Positions 23,898 to 33,300 of a stretch of DNA of 35,609 bases are shown here, one piece after another (within the stretch, counting starts at the first letter, position 1; each line of letters opens with the position of its first letter). Made by a program: the position numbers and the translations under genes. The notes beneath the pieces were generated by a model. That model had not been told where the DNA came from and did not search any database. It saw nothing but the letters and a program-made list of their open reading frames with translations. Source of the stretch: Serratia sp. M24T3 (GTDB lineage Bacteria; Pseudomonadota; Gammaproteobacteria; Enterobacterales; Enterobacteriaceae); the NCBI RefSeq assembly GCF_000257645.1, contig NZ_AJHJ01000046.1, forward strand, positions 1 through 35,609, given 5' to 3'.

Positions 23898-25172
23898 ATG
23901 CGACACCCGAAATTGACCTTGTTGGCGCTGAGCCTGGCACTTTTTTCAGCCACAAGCTTTGCTGCTACGAAACTAACGCTGGTCGAAGTGATAACCAGTC
24001 CGGCCAGGACTGAAATGCTGCAAAAAATGTTAACCGCTTATAAGACCCAGCATCCTGACGTTTCTATCGAGGTCATTTCTTTGCCCTGGGGACAGGCGTT
24101 TGAAAAACTTGGCACTATGATCCAGAGTGGCCAAATTCCTGATGTCGTTGAAATGCCTGACACCTGGCAGGGGCTGTATGCCAGCAACGGCATGCTGGTT
24201 AATCTCGAGCCTCGGCTAAAAAGCTGGAGCAATACGCCTGAGCTCACGGATAAAGCGTTAACCATGGCGCGTTCTTCCGGCGGGACGGCGACCATGATCC
24301 CCTATGGTTTTTATTTGCGTGCCATGTTTTGGAACAAAAAGCTGTTCAAGGAAGCAGGACTGAGCGAAGCGCCAAAAACCATGGACGAATTTATGGCCGA
24401 TTCGCAGAAAATCAGTGCACTGGGCAACGGCATTACAGGCTACTGCATGCGCGGTGGCGTGGGTGGCACAAATGCCTGGATGATGTTTATGGCGGCAATG
24501 AACGGCTCGCCGGAATTCTTTGACAAACAAGGCAATAGCACGCTGACTCAACCAAACGCGGTCAAAGGTGCGCAGTTCCTGGTTGATATGTACAAGAAGG
24601 GCTACACCTCAAAAGATAGCGTCAACTGGGGCTTCAACGAAATCGTCTCCAGCTTCTACTCCGGTAAATGCGCAATGCTCGATCAGGACCCCGATGCGCT
24701 GATCGCCATTAGGAACAGCATGAATCCAGACGATTTTGCCGTCGCACCTATGCCGGTCGGGCCAAGCGGTAAAGCCTTCCCGACGATAGGTTACACCGGA
24801 TGGTCGATGTTTAAGCAAAGCAAGAATCAGGATGCCGGGTGGTCGCTCATTTCATTCCTTAGCGATAAAGAAAATAACCTGACCTGGTCCAAGTTTGTTG
24901 GCACCTTGCCTATCTATAAGGGCGCCGAACAGGACGCTTACTACCATGCCCCGCAGTTTGCCGGTTGGTTCCAGGAGCTCAACAGCCCTGACTATGTGCC
25001 ACTGACCATGCCGACTCATCTAAAAGGCTGGGGATATTTTAACTCGGTTATCGTAAAGGAAAGCTCGCAGGAAACGCTTTTGGGTGAAAACGATACCCAA
25101 AGCATGGTCGCCGACTGGGCAAAATATCTGACCAAAGAACAAAAATCCTGGCTTGCCGATCAAAATAAGTGA
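23898..25172 (+). CDS. CUT1-type (family 1) extracellular solute-binding protein
   Basis: Periplasmic binding protein of 424 residues from the ATG at 23898, which has GGAG ten bases upstream; the frame extends ten residues further back. The signal peptide MRHPKLTLLALSLALFSATS ends near SFA-ATK. Family 1 features include LQKMLTAYKTQHPDVSIEVI, IQSGQIPDVVEMPDTWQGLYASNGMLV, IPYGFYLRAMFWNKKLFKEAG and GKCAMLDQDP. These proteins usually bind oligosaccharides, polyols or sugar phosphates. Next to a C-S-lyase-family enzyme the ligand might be a sulfur-containing glycoconjugate, but this is speculation. Confidence 0.9.
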   Translation: MRHPKLTLLALSLALFSATSFAATKLTLVEVITSPARTEMLQKMLTAYKTQHPDVSIEVISLPWGQAFEKLGTMIQSGQIPDVVEMPDTWQGLYASNGMLVNLEPRLKSWSNTPELTDKALTMARSSGGTATMIPYGFYLRAMFWNKKLFKEAGLSEAPKTMDEFMADSQKISALGNGITGYCMRGGVGGTNAWMMFMAAMNGSPEFFDKQGNSTLTQPNAVKGAQFLVDMYKKGYTSKDSVNWGFNEIVSSFYSGKCAMLDQDPDALIAIRNSMNPDDFAVAPMPVGPSGKAFPTIGYTGWSMFKQSKNQDAGWSLISFLSDKENNLTWSKFVGTLPIYKGAEQDAYYHAPQFAGWFQELNSPDYVPLTMPTHLKGWGYFNSVIVKESSQETLLGENDTQSMVADWAKYLTKEQKSWLADQNK

Positions 25173-25231
25173 TCTGACTGCGACCCCTGCTTTCACAGGC
25201 AGGGGCTGCCTCATAATAACGGAGATGCGTC

Positions 25232-26155
25232 ATGATGTTGGAAGCTTCGCCCGCTGTCACTGTTGCCGAGCCGCGCTTTCCTCGATTACGCGCGCTGCTT
25301 GAACCTTGGGTTTATTTAACGCCGACTCTGATACTGATCGGCCTGTTTATCTTTGTGCCCATGGCTATCGGCATTTCTTATGCCTTCCAAAATATTCAGC
25401 TGCTGAATCCATTTGATACCGGTTGGGTCGGGCTGGATAACTTTCGCACTATGTTTGCCGACAGGCATTTCTATGCGGCATTGCGCCATACTTTCAATTG
25501 GACACTGACCTCGCTGGTATTACAGTTTGCATTGGGATTAGGGCTGGCGCTGCTGCTTAATCGTGAGTTCCCGCTGCGACGCTGGGTACAGGCGCTGGTG
25601 TTTTTACCTTGGGCAGTGCCGGCTTTTTTGTCTGGACTGACCTGGGCCTGGCTGCTTAATCCAGTGATCGGCATTCTGCCGCATTGGATGGCCAGCCTGC
25701 ATATCATCAGCCAGCCTTATAATATTCTTTCCGACCCTCAGTTGGCGCTGTACGGGCCAGTGTTGGCCAATGTCTGGTTTGGAATCCCCTTTTTTGCCAT
25801 CACGCTGCTGGCTGCCTTGCAGTCAATTCCCAAGGATTTGTATGAGGCAGCGTCGATGGACGGTGCCAGCGGCTGGCAACAGTTCAGGAAAGTGACCTTG
25901 CCGTTTCTGGCACCGATGATCGCTATCACTGTGATGCTGCGCACTATCTGGATTGCTAACTTTGCCGATTTGATTGTGGTAATGACGGACGGCGGCCCGG
26001 CGAATTCAACCTCGATACTGTCGAGTTTTATCTTCACTACCGCCTATCGAAAGCTGGATTTTGGCTACGCCTCGGCAATGGCGGTTTTCCTGCTGGTGTT
26101 AATGACACTTTATGCGCTAGTGCTGCTGCGCATTCGCCATCAGCTTTTGAAATAG
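25232..26155 (+). CDS. CUT1 ABC transporter permease (MalF/UgpA type)
   Basis: Inner-membrane permease of 307 residues with about six helices. VYLTPTLILIGLFIFVPMAIGISYAF opens the membrane part, and the EAA loop is EAASMDGASGWQQFRKVTLPFLAPM. DLIVVMTDGGPANSTSILSSFIFTTAY is a conserved segment of the class. CGGAG precedes the start; ATG at 25235 is an alternative. It pairs with the MalG-type permease ten bases downstream. Confidence 0.93.
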   Translation: MMLEASPAVTVAEPRFPRLRALLEPWVYLTPTLILIGLFIFVPMAIGISYAFQNIQLLNPFDTGWVGLDNFRTMFADRHFYAALRHTFNWTLTSLVLQFALGLGLALLLNREFPLRRWVQALVFLPWAVPAFLSGLTWAWLLNPVIGILPHWMASLHIISQPYNILSDPQLALYGPVLANVWFGIPFFAITLLAALQSIPKDLYEAASMDGASGWQQFRKVTLPFLAPMIAITVMLRTIWIANFADLIVVMTDGGPANSTSILSSFIFTTAYRKLDFGYASAMAVFLLVLMTLYALVLLRIRHQLLK

Positions 26156-26165
26156 GAGCGCGACC

Positions 26166-26993
26166 ATGAACCTATTATTAAGAAAGGGCGGTCATCGGTT
26201 GGGCATTTTGCTCTATCTGTTGTTTGCGCTGTTTCCTGTCTACTGGCTGATCAAAATTTCGGTCACACCGGACAAACTCTTGTACAGCGAGGGGGTCAGA
26301 ATGTGGCCCAGCCAGCTGACGTTGGTGCATTTTCAACGCGTGTTTAGCGAAAGCGACTTTCCGCTTTATTTCTTTAACAGCATGGTGGTTTCACTCGGTA
26401 CAGCGGCATTATCGACGCTGATTGCCGCCGCAGCGGGTTTCGCTTTTTCGCGTTTCAGCTTTCGCGGCAAAACTGTAATGGCGGCATTGCTGTTATTCAC
26501 TCAGATGTTCCCGCTAGTGATGATACTGGCTCCTATCTATAAGGTCATGGCGCCGCTTGGCTTAACCAACAGCCTGCTGGGGTTGATCCTGATTTATACC
26601 GCCTTCAACGTGCCGTTTGCGACATTTTTGATGCAGTCGTTTTTTGACAGTATTCCGAAAGATCTCGAGGAGTCGGCGATGCTGGAGGGATGCAGCCGAT
26701 TTATGGCGCTGCGCAAGGTTATTGTGCCTCTGACTTTACCGGGCATGGCGGCAACGCTAGGTTTTGTTTTTACTTCGGCCTGGAGCGAATTGCTGTTTTC
26801 GCTAATGCTGATTAACAAAAACGAAGTGATGACTTTCCCTGTTGGGTTATTGAGTTTTGTTTCGAAATTTGCCGTTTCCTGGGGAGACATGATGGCTGCA
26901 GCCGTCATGGCGCTGATCCCCGCCTGTGTTTTCTTTGCGTTTATACAACGTTATTTAGTGCAGGGCTTAACCGCCGGTGCAGTGAAAGGATGA
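26166..26993 (+). CDS. CUT1 ABC transporter permease (MalG/UgpE type)
   Basis: Second membrane subunit, 275 residues. It shows LLYLLFALFPVYWLIKISVTP at the N-terminus, YFFNSMVVSLGTAALSTLIAAAAGFAFSRF, and the EAA loop EESAMLEGCSRFMALRKVIVPLTLPG. AGGAG lies upstream of the ATG. It is followed by the ATPase gene after only four bases, which indicates coupled translation. Confidence 0.93.
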   Translation: MNLLLRKGGHRLGILLYLLFALFPVYWLIKISVTPDKLLYSEGVRMWPSQLTLVHFQRVFSESDFPLYFFNSMVVSLGTAALSTLIAAAAGFAFSRFSFRGKTVMAALLLFTQMFPLVMILAPIYKVMAPLGLTNSLLGLILIYTAFNVPFATFLMQSFFDSIPKDLEESAMLEGCSRFMALRKVIVPLTLPGMAATLGFVFTSAWSELLFSLMLINKNEVMTFPVGLLSFVSKFAVSWGDMMAAAVMALIPACVFFAFIQRYLVQGLTAGAVKG

Positions 26994-26997
26994 TCTC

Positions 26998-28113
26998 ATG
27001 GCTCAAATAAAAATTACCGATCTTCAAAAACGTTACGATAACGTCGAGGTGCTGCGCCATATCAATTTGACAATCCATGATGGCGAATTTGTGGTGCTGG
27101 TGGGGCCTTCAGGCTGCGGTAAATCGACCCTGCTGCGCACCATTGCCGGACTGGAAACCGCGAGCTCCGGCGATATCCATATTGGTAGCCGCCTGATGAA
27201 TCAGGTTGCGCCTAAGGATCGAGACATCTCGATGGTGTTTCAAAGCTACGCGTTGTACCCGCATATGACCGTGGCGCGTAATATGGGGTTCAGTCTCGAG
27301 GTGCAAAAAAGGCCTAAGGCAGAGATTGACGCTGCGGTGAACAAAGCCGCCGAAATCCTCGGGCTGACGGCGTTGCTACAGCGGCGGCCCAAGGAGCTTT
27401 CGGGAGGGCAAAGACAGCGAGTAGCTATGGGGCGCGCTATTGTTCGAGAGCCTCAGGTGTTTTTGTTTGATGAGCCATTATCGAATCTTGATGCCCAGCT
27501 GCGCGGACAGATGCGTATCGAAATCAAAAGCCTGCATCAGCGAATGAAAAACACCATTGTTTACGTGACTCACGATCAGGTCGAAGCCATGACGTTAGCG
27601 GATCGAATCGTGGTATTAAACCACGGGCTGATACAACAGGTGGGCACGCCGCTGGAACTTTACGACACACCGGCCAATCGTTTTGTCGCCAGCTTTATCG
27701 GATCGCCAGCAATGAATTTCATCGACGGAAAACTTGAGCGCCATGAAAAGGGCTGCGGAGTGCGGATCAATACCCAGTTGTTGTTGCCAGTGGATGAGCA
27801 GTACGGGCATTTAGCTGCGGGACGCGATGTCACCTACGGTATTCGCCCCGAGGCGCTGGAACTTTGCCAGCACAACGAACCGGGCGCGCTGCCGCTAGAC
27901 ATAACGCTTATTGAACCCACCGGCCTTAGCGAACTGATCCACGGCAAAATTGCCGGTGAGGCGGTGAGTGTTTATAGCATGGTGCGATCGGGGGCAGGAC
28001 CCGGCGGCAGAGTGTGGGTGCGATTAGATGCTTCTCGTATGCAGTTGTTTGATCGTGACAGTCAACAGAGGATTATCAAAACGGGAGAACGTGCCAACGA
28101 TCGCGCAGCCTGA
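26998..28113 (+). CDS. CUT1 ABC transporter ATP-binding protein (MalK/UgpC type)
   Basis: ATPase of 371 residues, full length for the MalK/UgpC class with a C-terminal regulatory OB/TOBE-type domain (about 240-371). Walker A is GPSGCGKST, signature LSGGQRQRVAMGRAIVREP, Walker B VFLFDEPLSNLD and H-loop YVTHDQVEAM. GSPAMNFIDGKL and YGIRPEAL are typical of the class. It is the last gene of the GntR-PLP enzyme-transporter unit and is followed by a strong bidirectional terminator. Confidence 0.94.
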   Translation: MAQIKITDLQKRYDNVEVLRHINLTIHDGEFVVLVGPSGCGKSTLLRTIAGLETASSGDIHIGSRLMNQVAPKDRDISMVFQSYALYPHMTVARNMGFSLEVQKRPKAEIDAAVNKAAEILGLTALLQRRPKELSGGQRQRVAMGRAIVREPQVFLFDEPLSNLDAQLRGQMRIEIKSLHQRMKNTIVYVTHDQVEAMTLADRIVVLNHGLIQQVGTPLELYDTPANRFVASFIGSPAMNFIDGKLERHEKGCGVRINTQLLLPVDEQYGHLAAGRDVTYGIRPEALELCQHNEPGALPLDITLIEPTGLSELIHGKIAGEAVSVYSMVRSGAGPGGRVWVRLDASRMQLFDRDSQQRIIKTGERANDRAA

Positions 28114-28136
28114 CTTTCAATCGAAATAAGCGCATA

Positions 28137-28170
28137 AAAAAACCTGCAGGCCTTAACCGGCAGGTTTTTT
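28137..28170. terminator. Bidirectional Rho-independent terminator
   Basis: An A tract followed by CCTGC (28143-28147) and GCAGG (28160-28164) followed by six T form a stem with A-T pairs at its base and a 12-base loop. It serves the CUT1 operon on the plus strand and, by its symmetric A/T flanks, rnb on the minus strand. It lies exactly between the two converging stops. Confidence 0.85.
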
Positions 28171-28194
28171 ATTGCTGCTATCTATCGTCGAGGA

Positions 28195-30132
28195 TTAGGC
28201 TGCAGGCTTGGCTATTACATTGCGGTTTTCCATACGGACTTCAGCAATGTTCACGTCAATAATATCGCTCTGACGGTAGGCTTCTTCGCCTTTGATAAGC
28301 ACCGTGCCGGTGTCCACGCTGCAAACCAGTTCATCACGAACCGCGTGCAGGAACGGAGCCGGGATAAAGGCAACCGCGCCGATATCTTGCAGACGAACGC
28401 GCAGACCACCGCGAGTTACATCGATAATCTCGGCGCTGAACTTAACGTCAGTGCCCACTTTATCTTCGAGATAGCGGGCATACAGCCAATCACCCACATC
28501 ACGTTCGGCCATGCGGCCAAGACGGCGGCGTTCAGCCAGCTGAACCGTCATGTCGTCGTGCGGCTTCTCGGCATTCTGGTTAGTTATCATCGCTTTAAGC
28601 AGGCGATGGTTGACCATGTCACCGTATTTACGAATCGGTGACGTCCAGGTGGCGTAAGCTTCCAGTCCAAGACCAAAGTGCGGGCCAGGAACAGTGCTGA
28701 TTTCAGCAAAGGTCTGGAAACGACGAATACGGCTGTCGAGGAACTGAGTTGGCATCGCGTCTAGCTTGCGGCGCAATGCACAAAAGCCCGGCAGCGTCAG
28801 CAGTGTTTCGCCATCGGCTTCAACCTCGTTGGCTTGCAGAACTGCAACGGCGTTTTCTACCAGCAGCGGGTCGAAGCCATTGTGTACGTTGTACACGCCA
28901 AAACCAAGGTTATCGCGCAGGGCAATCGCGGCACAGACGTTCGCGGCAATCATGCACTCTTCAACGATGCGGTTGGCGATACGGCGGTGCTCGGCAATAA
29001 TTTCCAGTACGTTGCCTTTCTCACCAAGCACGAAGCGGAAGTCAGGGCGATCTTTGAACACTAACGCGTTCTCGGTGCGCCATCCGCTGCGAAGGTCGCA
29101 AACGCGTTTCAGCAGGCGAATTTGTTCAGCGATGGTGTCGTTTTGCGGCTGCCAATCGCCAGTATCTTCCAGCCAGTCGGAAACTTCGTCATAAACCAGT
29201 TTGGCATTCGACTCGATCCACGCGGCATAGAAACGAATATCATCACCCAGCGCGCCGTCAGCAGACAAAGTCACGCTGCAAGCAAGCACAGGGCGACGTT
29301 CGTTTGGCAACAGAGAACACAGGTTGTCAGACAGCTCGCGGGGCAGCATCGGGATATTGAAGCCCGGAAGGTAGTTGGTGAAAGCGCGTTTACGAGCCAG
29401 GTTGTCGGCATCACTGCCTTCAGTCACATAAGCCGTTGGGTCGGCAATCGCGATGTTCAACTGCAGCGTGCCATCACCGTTATCTTTAACATAGAGCGCA
29501 TCGTCCATGTCTTTGGTGCTGGCGCTGTCGATGGTTACGAAAGGCAGGGCGGTCAGGTCTTCACGCGTAAGGCCTTGTTCCAAAAGCTCTGTTACGTCAA
29601 ATTGTGGAGCTTCACGATCCAGGTTATGGCGTGCCAGCGTAACCCACCACGGAGCCAGGTCGTCGCTGCCAGTGGTTATCCACTCTGTCAGCTCAGCCTG
29701 AAAGCCGCGATCGCCTTCTTTTAACGGGTGGCGACGCATTTCAGCCACACACCAGTCACCCTCGTTAACTTCATGATTGAAGTTACGACCGGTGCGACAC
29801 TGGATAGCCTCACGCAGTAATGGATGGTCAGGCATGATGGAAAGACGATCGTCTTTTTTAATCACGCGGCCGACAAAACGGCTCAGGAAAGGTTCGACCA
29901 GCGTTTCCGGCTGAACGATTTCCCGCTCTTTTTCTGTCTGTACCGAGGCAATAACACGGTCGCCATGCATGACTTTTTTCATGTACGGCGGCGGAATGAA
30001 ATAGCTCTTTTGACCGTCTACTTCAAGAAAGCCAAAGCCTTTCTCAGTACCTTTTACGATGCCTTCGACACGTGGCGTCTGAGAGTGAAGTTGCTGTTTT
30101 AGCTGTGCGAGCAGCGGGTTATCTTGAAACAT
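28195..30132 (-). CDS. rnb: Exoribonuclease II (RNase II)
   Basis: 3'-5' exoribonuclease of 645 residues (E. coli has 644), degrading single-stranded RNA in mRNA turnover. The N-terminus [20 protein letters not shown] matches the E. coli protein as I recall it. It has two N-terminal cold-shock domains (about 20-170), the RNB catalytic domain with the acidic cluster [15 protein letters not shown], the substrate-clamping segment [19 protein letters not shown], and a C-terminal S1 domain containing [22 protein letters not shown]. It is a housekeeping gene and the best anchor to Enterobacterales in this window. It converges on the CUT1 operon and diverges from the large unknown gene. Confidence 0.97.
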   Translation of the reverse strand: MFQDNPLLAQLKQQLHSQTPRVEGIVKGTEKGFGFLEVDGQKSYFIPPPYMKKVMHGDRVIASVQTEKEREIVQPETLVEPFLSRFVGRVIKKDDRLSIMPDHPLLREAIQCRTGRNFNHEVNEGDWCVAEMRRHPLKEGDRGFQAELTEWITTGSDDLAPWWVTLARHNLDREAPQFDVTELLEQGLTREDLTALPFVTIDSASTKDMDDALYVKDNGDGTLQLNIAIADPTAYVTEGSDADNLARKRAFTNYLPGFNIPMLPRELSDNLCSLLPNERRPVLACSVTLSADGALGDDIRFYAAWIESNAKLVYDEVSDWLEDTGDWQPQNDTIAEQIRLLKRVCDLRSGWRTENALVFKDRPDFRFVLGEKGNVLEIIAEHRRIANRIVEECMIAANVCAAIALRDNLGFGVYNVHNGFDPLLVENAVAVLQANEVEADGETLLTLPGFCALRRKLDAMPTQFLDSRIRRFQTFAEISTVPGPHFGLGLEAYATWTSPIRKYGDMVNHRLLKAMITNQNAEKPHDDMTVQLAERRRLGRMAERDVGDWLYARYLEDKVGTDVKFSAEIIDVTRGGLRVRLQDIGAVAFIPAPFLHAVRDELVCSVDTGTVLIKGEEAYRQSDIIDVNIAEVRMENRNVIAKPAA

Positions 30133-30350
30133 ATCGTCCAGAGAATGAGGTTAGAGTTGTTCGATTAGCGGCAGACAGTTTTACGCGAATCAGCCACTGT
30201 GGGCAAGCAGCATCTGTCTATTTTGGCTTTATTAAGAGCGTCTAAATGAGAGCCTCCCCGAATCATGGGCTGATAATTAATCGTTGAGCGCAATATGATA
30301 GCGCGGAAAAAAATCAGCGTTTAAAAACACCTCACTTAAATCCAGAAATA

Positions 30351-30366
30351 TCACATTCCCATGTGA
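30351..30366 (+). promoter_or_regulatory. Palindrome overlapping the ribosome-binding site of the large gene
   Basis: TCACAT, spacer TCCC, ATGTGA is a perfect 6-bp inverted repeat. Its right arm overlaps the first part of the TGAGG ribosome-binding site (30364-30368) of the 1739-codon gene starting at 30377. In RNA it could fold into a small hairpin that partly hides the site. The stem is short, so an effect is uncertain. Confidence 0.3.
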
Positions 30367-30376
30367 GGTATGAACC

Positions 30377-33300
30377 ATGCCTTTAGTGAATCCCCAAAAT
30401 GCTGTTTGTGTTACAGGCAAGTCTGAAAACGGGCTTGTTGACGCGTTATCTTTCTACAACCAATTCACGCAGTTTATCGACGAGGTTAGAAATGCCCCGG
30501 TAAGGCTGCTTTCAATATGTGGCGTGAATAATATTTACGGCATGAATCATGTCAGTTTAACGATTGCACAAGTGCTGAATGCATCCCGGCACGGGATTGA
30601 GCAACTTATTAAATGCTACATCCCTGTTAATGTTGATGAGAAGCGCCTGGCAACGGTTCTCGACAAGTCGAAAGCACAGCTTGTTTTGCAAATTGCGGAA
30701 AATAAACAGCTGCTGGAGCAATTATATACCCCATCACCTTTCCCCCCTCCTGAAAGCCAACCACAGAGGATGGAACTTGAAGTCTCCAAATTGCTGGCGT
30801 TTGCAGGATTGTCGTCGATGGGGATTCCTGCCGAGGTAAACCCTTGGGTACTCAATGAGTTAATAAAAATATTAGGCCGAGCCGGAGCATTGACCTCTGA
30901 TGCGACAAGTCAACGCGACAAGCTAATTCTGCAATTTTTATCCTCGCAGTGTGATGGGCGTTATCTTACCGGCGAGTGGTTGATAAGTTTGCTATTACCT
31001 TTCGTAAAACACGTCGATCTACTTCAAGCCGGATTGGGCACGGCGTTGTACCATATAGGCACCTGCAACCCAGTGCTGATATTGTTTCCTTGTGGCAGTA
31101 AATATCCCCCGCTCTTGGCATCCACAGCCGAATCAATCCAACAACCGATTACTGATGACTATCTTGCCGATTCGCTATCGATAACACTGCCGGGCACAAC
31201 TCTTTACTATGGTTTATCGTTTCCGAAAAATGGCGTGCCTTTGCAAGATGTTCATTATTGGATTTCACCAAACTCTTGCGCGGCGTTTAAAGGATTTTAC
31301 CGCCAGTTACCGCAGGGACATTGCCCAGAACCCCAGCAGAAAAATGGCACCGGTATGGTTAAAAGTTTTGCGGGTGCCAGTGGCTGGGGGCGAGTTTTCC
31401 CCGAGACTCATCAAGTCGTTTACATCCTTAATACCGGTTTGCGCGGTATCGCGATAGAGACTCGTGAGCAAGCAGTGGGGCATTTTCCTGACTTTTCGAT
31501 TGACCCGACACGGGTGAAAATTGACGCATTATCGATACCCTTTGCCAGGGCGATGAAGGGATGGGCAGTTGCACCAGACTGCGTTTTGACGCCGTCAAAC
31601 CACGACGAGGCCGTTATCGAAAACAATAATCCGCCGCAGACATTGACTGAAACGCTTAGGAAAGGGCTGATTGATATTGATGGCATGATGAGTTTGTTTC
31701 GCACGGTAAATGGCGAGCCTACAGTGCTAAAAACAACATTTGACTGGCGAGCGCGTAAGCCAAGAAGCGAGCAGGTAGAGAAAACAAAACTCAATCGTAA
31801 TCCCAATATTGAACAAATATTTCCTGATGAGTATACCTACGACGCGATTACTCGTCGTTATCAGCCACTATTTGACGAAAACAAACCCGGCTTTACGATG
31901 ATAAGGCTGGTGGAAAAAATGCTCGATGAAAACACCCGTTCTTATTTGCTAAGCGATGAGATAATAAATATCCCGTTATCGATAAGCCATTATTATTTCT
32001 GTGCCAGTCTAGACATGAGCCAACAGTCACGGGCATTAATAGTCAATGGCTTTGTAAAATACATACTCTATTTGTTAAAGGTTGAACGTGTTTTTGATAC
32101 GAAAGATTTTACGGAGATTTATTCTTTACTTAATAGCTTTCATCCGCTCGACCTCTCTCTGGCTGGTAAGTTGGGGCGTTTTATAAAAGTAGATTCAGGC
32201 AGCGAATATATTGATCTTCATATGATAAGAATAATCGCCAAGTTGGCGTTCCCTTTTAATTCAGTAGTGGGTATGGGGCATTACACTCACGAAATGCATG
32301 GTTGGAAATTAATGTTGGGTTTGTTACTGGAGCAATATTTTCCGGAAAACAGTAGGGGGAGGCCACTTGAAAAAATGAATGAGTTTATATTCATCATAAC
32401 GAGTAGTTCGGTAACCACCGTTGACAGGCAGAGATTTATGCGATTGCTAACTCATCCTCCAATTTGCTTTCTAATAGAGCTCATGGGGCTGGACATTTTA
32501 CATGAAAGATTAATTGGTGATAACAATGAAGAAATTATCAAAATACTGTCTGAGTTTAATAAGGCAGCTACTGAGCGTTATAAATTCTTGGCCGTTAGTA
32601 GCTATACCGTAGTGGACCAACTCTATGCTTTTTATAAAAATGACAACCAGTTATCAAAAATTCAACGAGTGGAGATTATAAGACAATCGCTGATTACTGC
32701 TGTTGAGCTAACGTTGCAATTTATTATGAAAAACTGGTTTTATCAATCGAGTATAAAAAAGGTCAAGCTTTACGTGCAGAGCATTTACTATACTTGCTGG
32801 GTAAAGGGAGTATCCCGAAGAATAAAAAACAACGATATTTATCAGGGAGGAGTGGTTGCTTTTGAGTTTAATAAAAATAAATATTTTTTCTATATTGATG
32901 ACTCTGCAGAGTGTTCTTATTTGGGATTAAATGAAGAGGACGCTAAAAGGTCACTGCTTGATAATAAAATATTTTTTAAAAAAGATGATATCAAACAGAT
33001 TTTTTTAGAGAAGACAGGACATGATTTTAGTGAAATCGACGGTGGTATAACACTTTTACTCAATGATATAGATACTTTTACCCTCGATAGCGACTTTACA
33101 CCGGCAGCCGTTAGCTTTGTTGATCAAATAGCGCTGAGTACCCCGAGGAAAAATAAGCTGGTGGGCAACACGTTCTTCACAAGAATGCAAGATTGGTACA
33201 ATGAGCTGTCTGCTGCCTCTTTTATTCCGCTTTGGGGATGTTACGAAGGGCTTGGCAATCCACAGCTTGATAAAATAGAAAAGTTTGTTGGTTGTAGTGT

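Noticed and set aside
29122-29724. A 200-codon open frame on the plus strand inside rnb
   Set aside because: Shadow of the rnb coding sequence, which is firmly identified on the other strand.
30351-30366. CRP binding site upstream of the large gene
   Set aside because: The half-sites are in the reverse order (TCACA then TGTGA), whereas CRP binds TGTGA-N6-TCACA.
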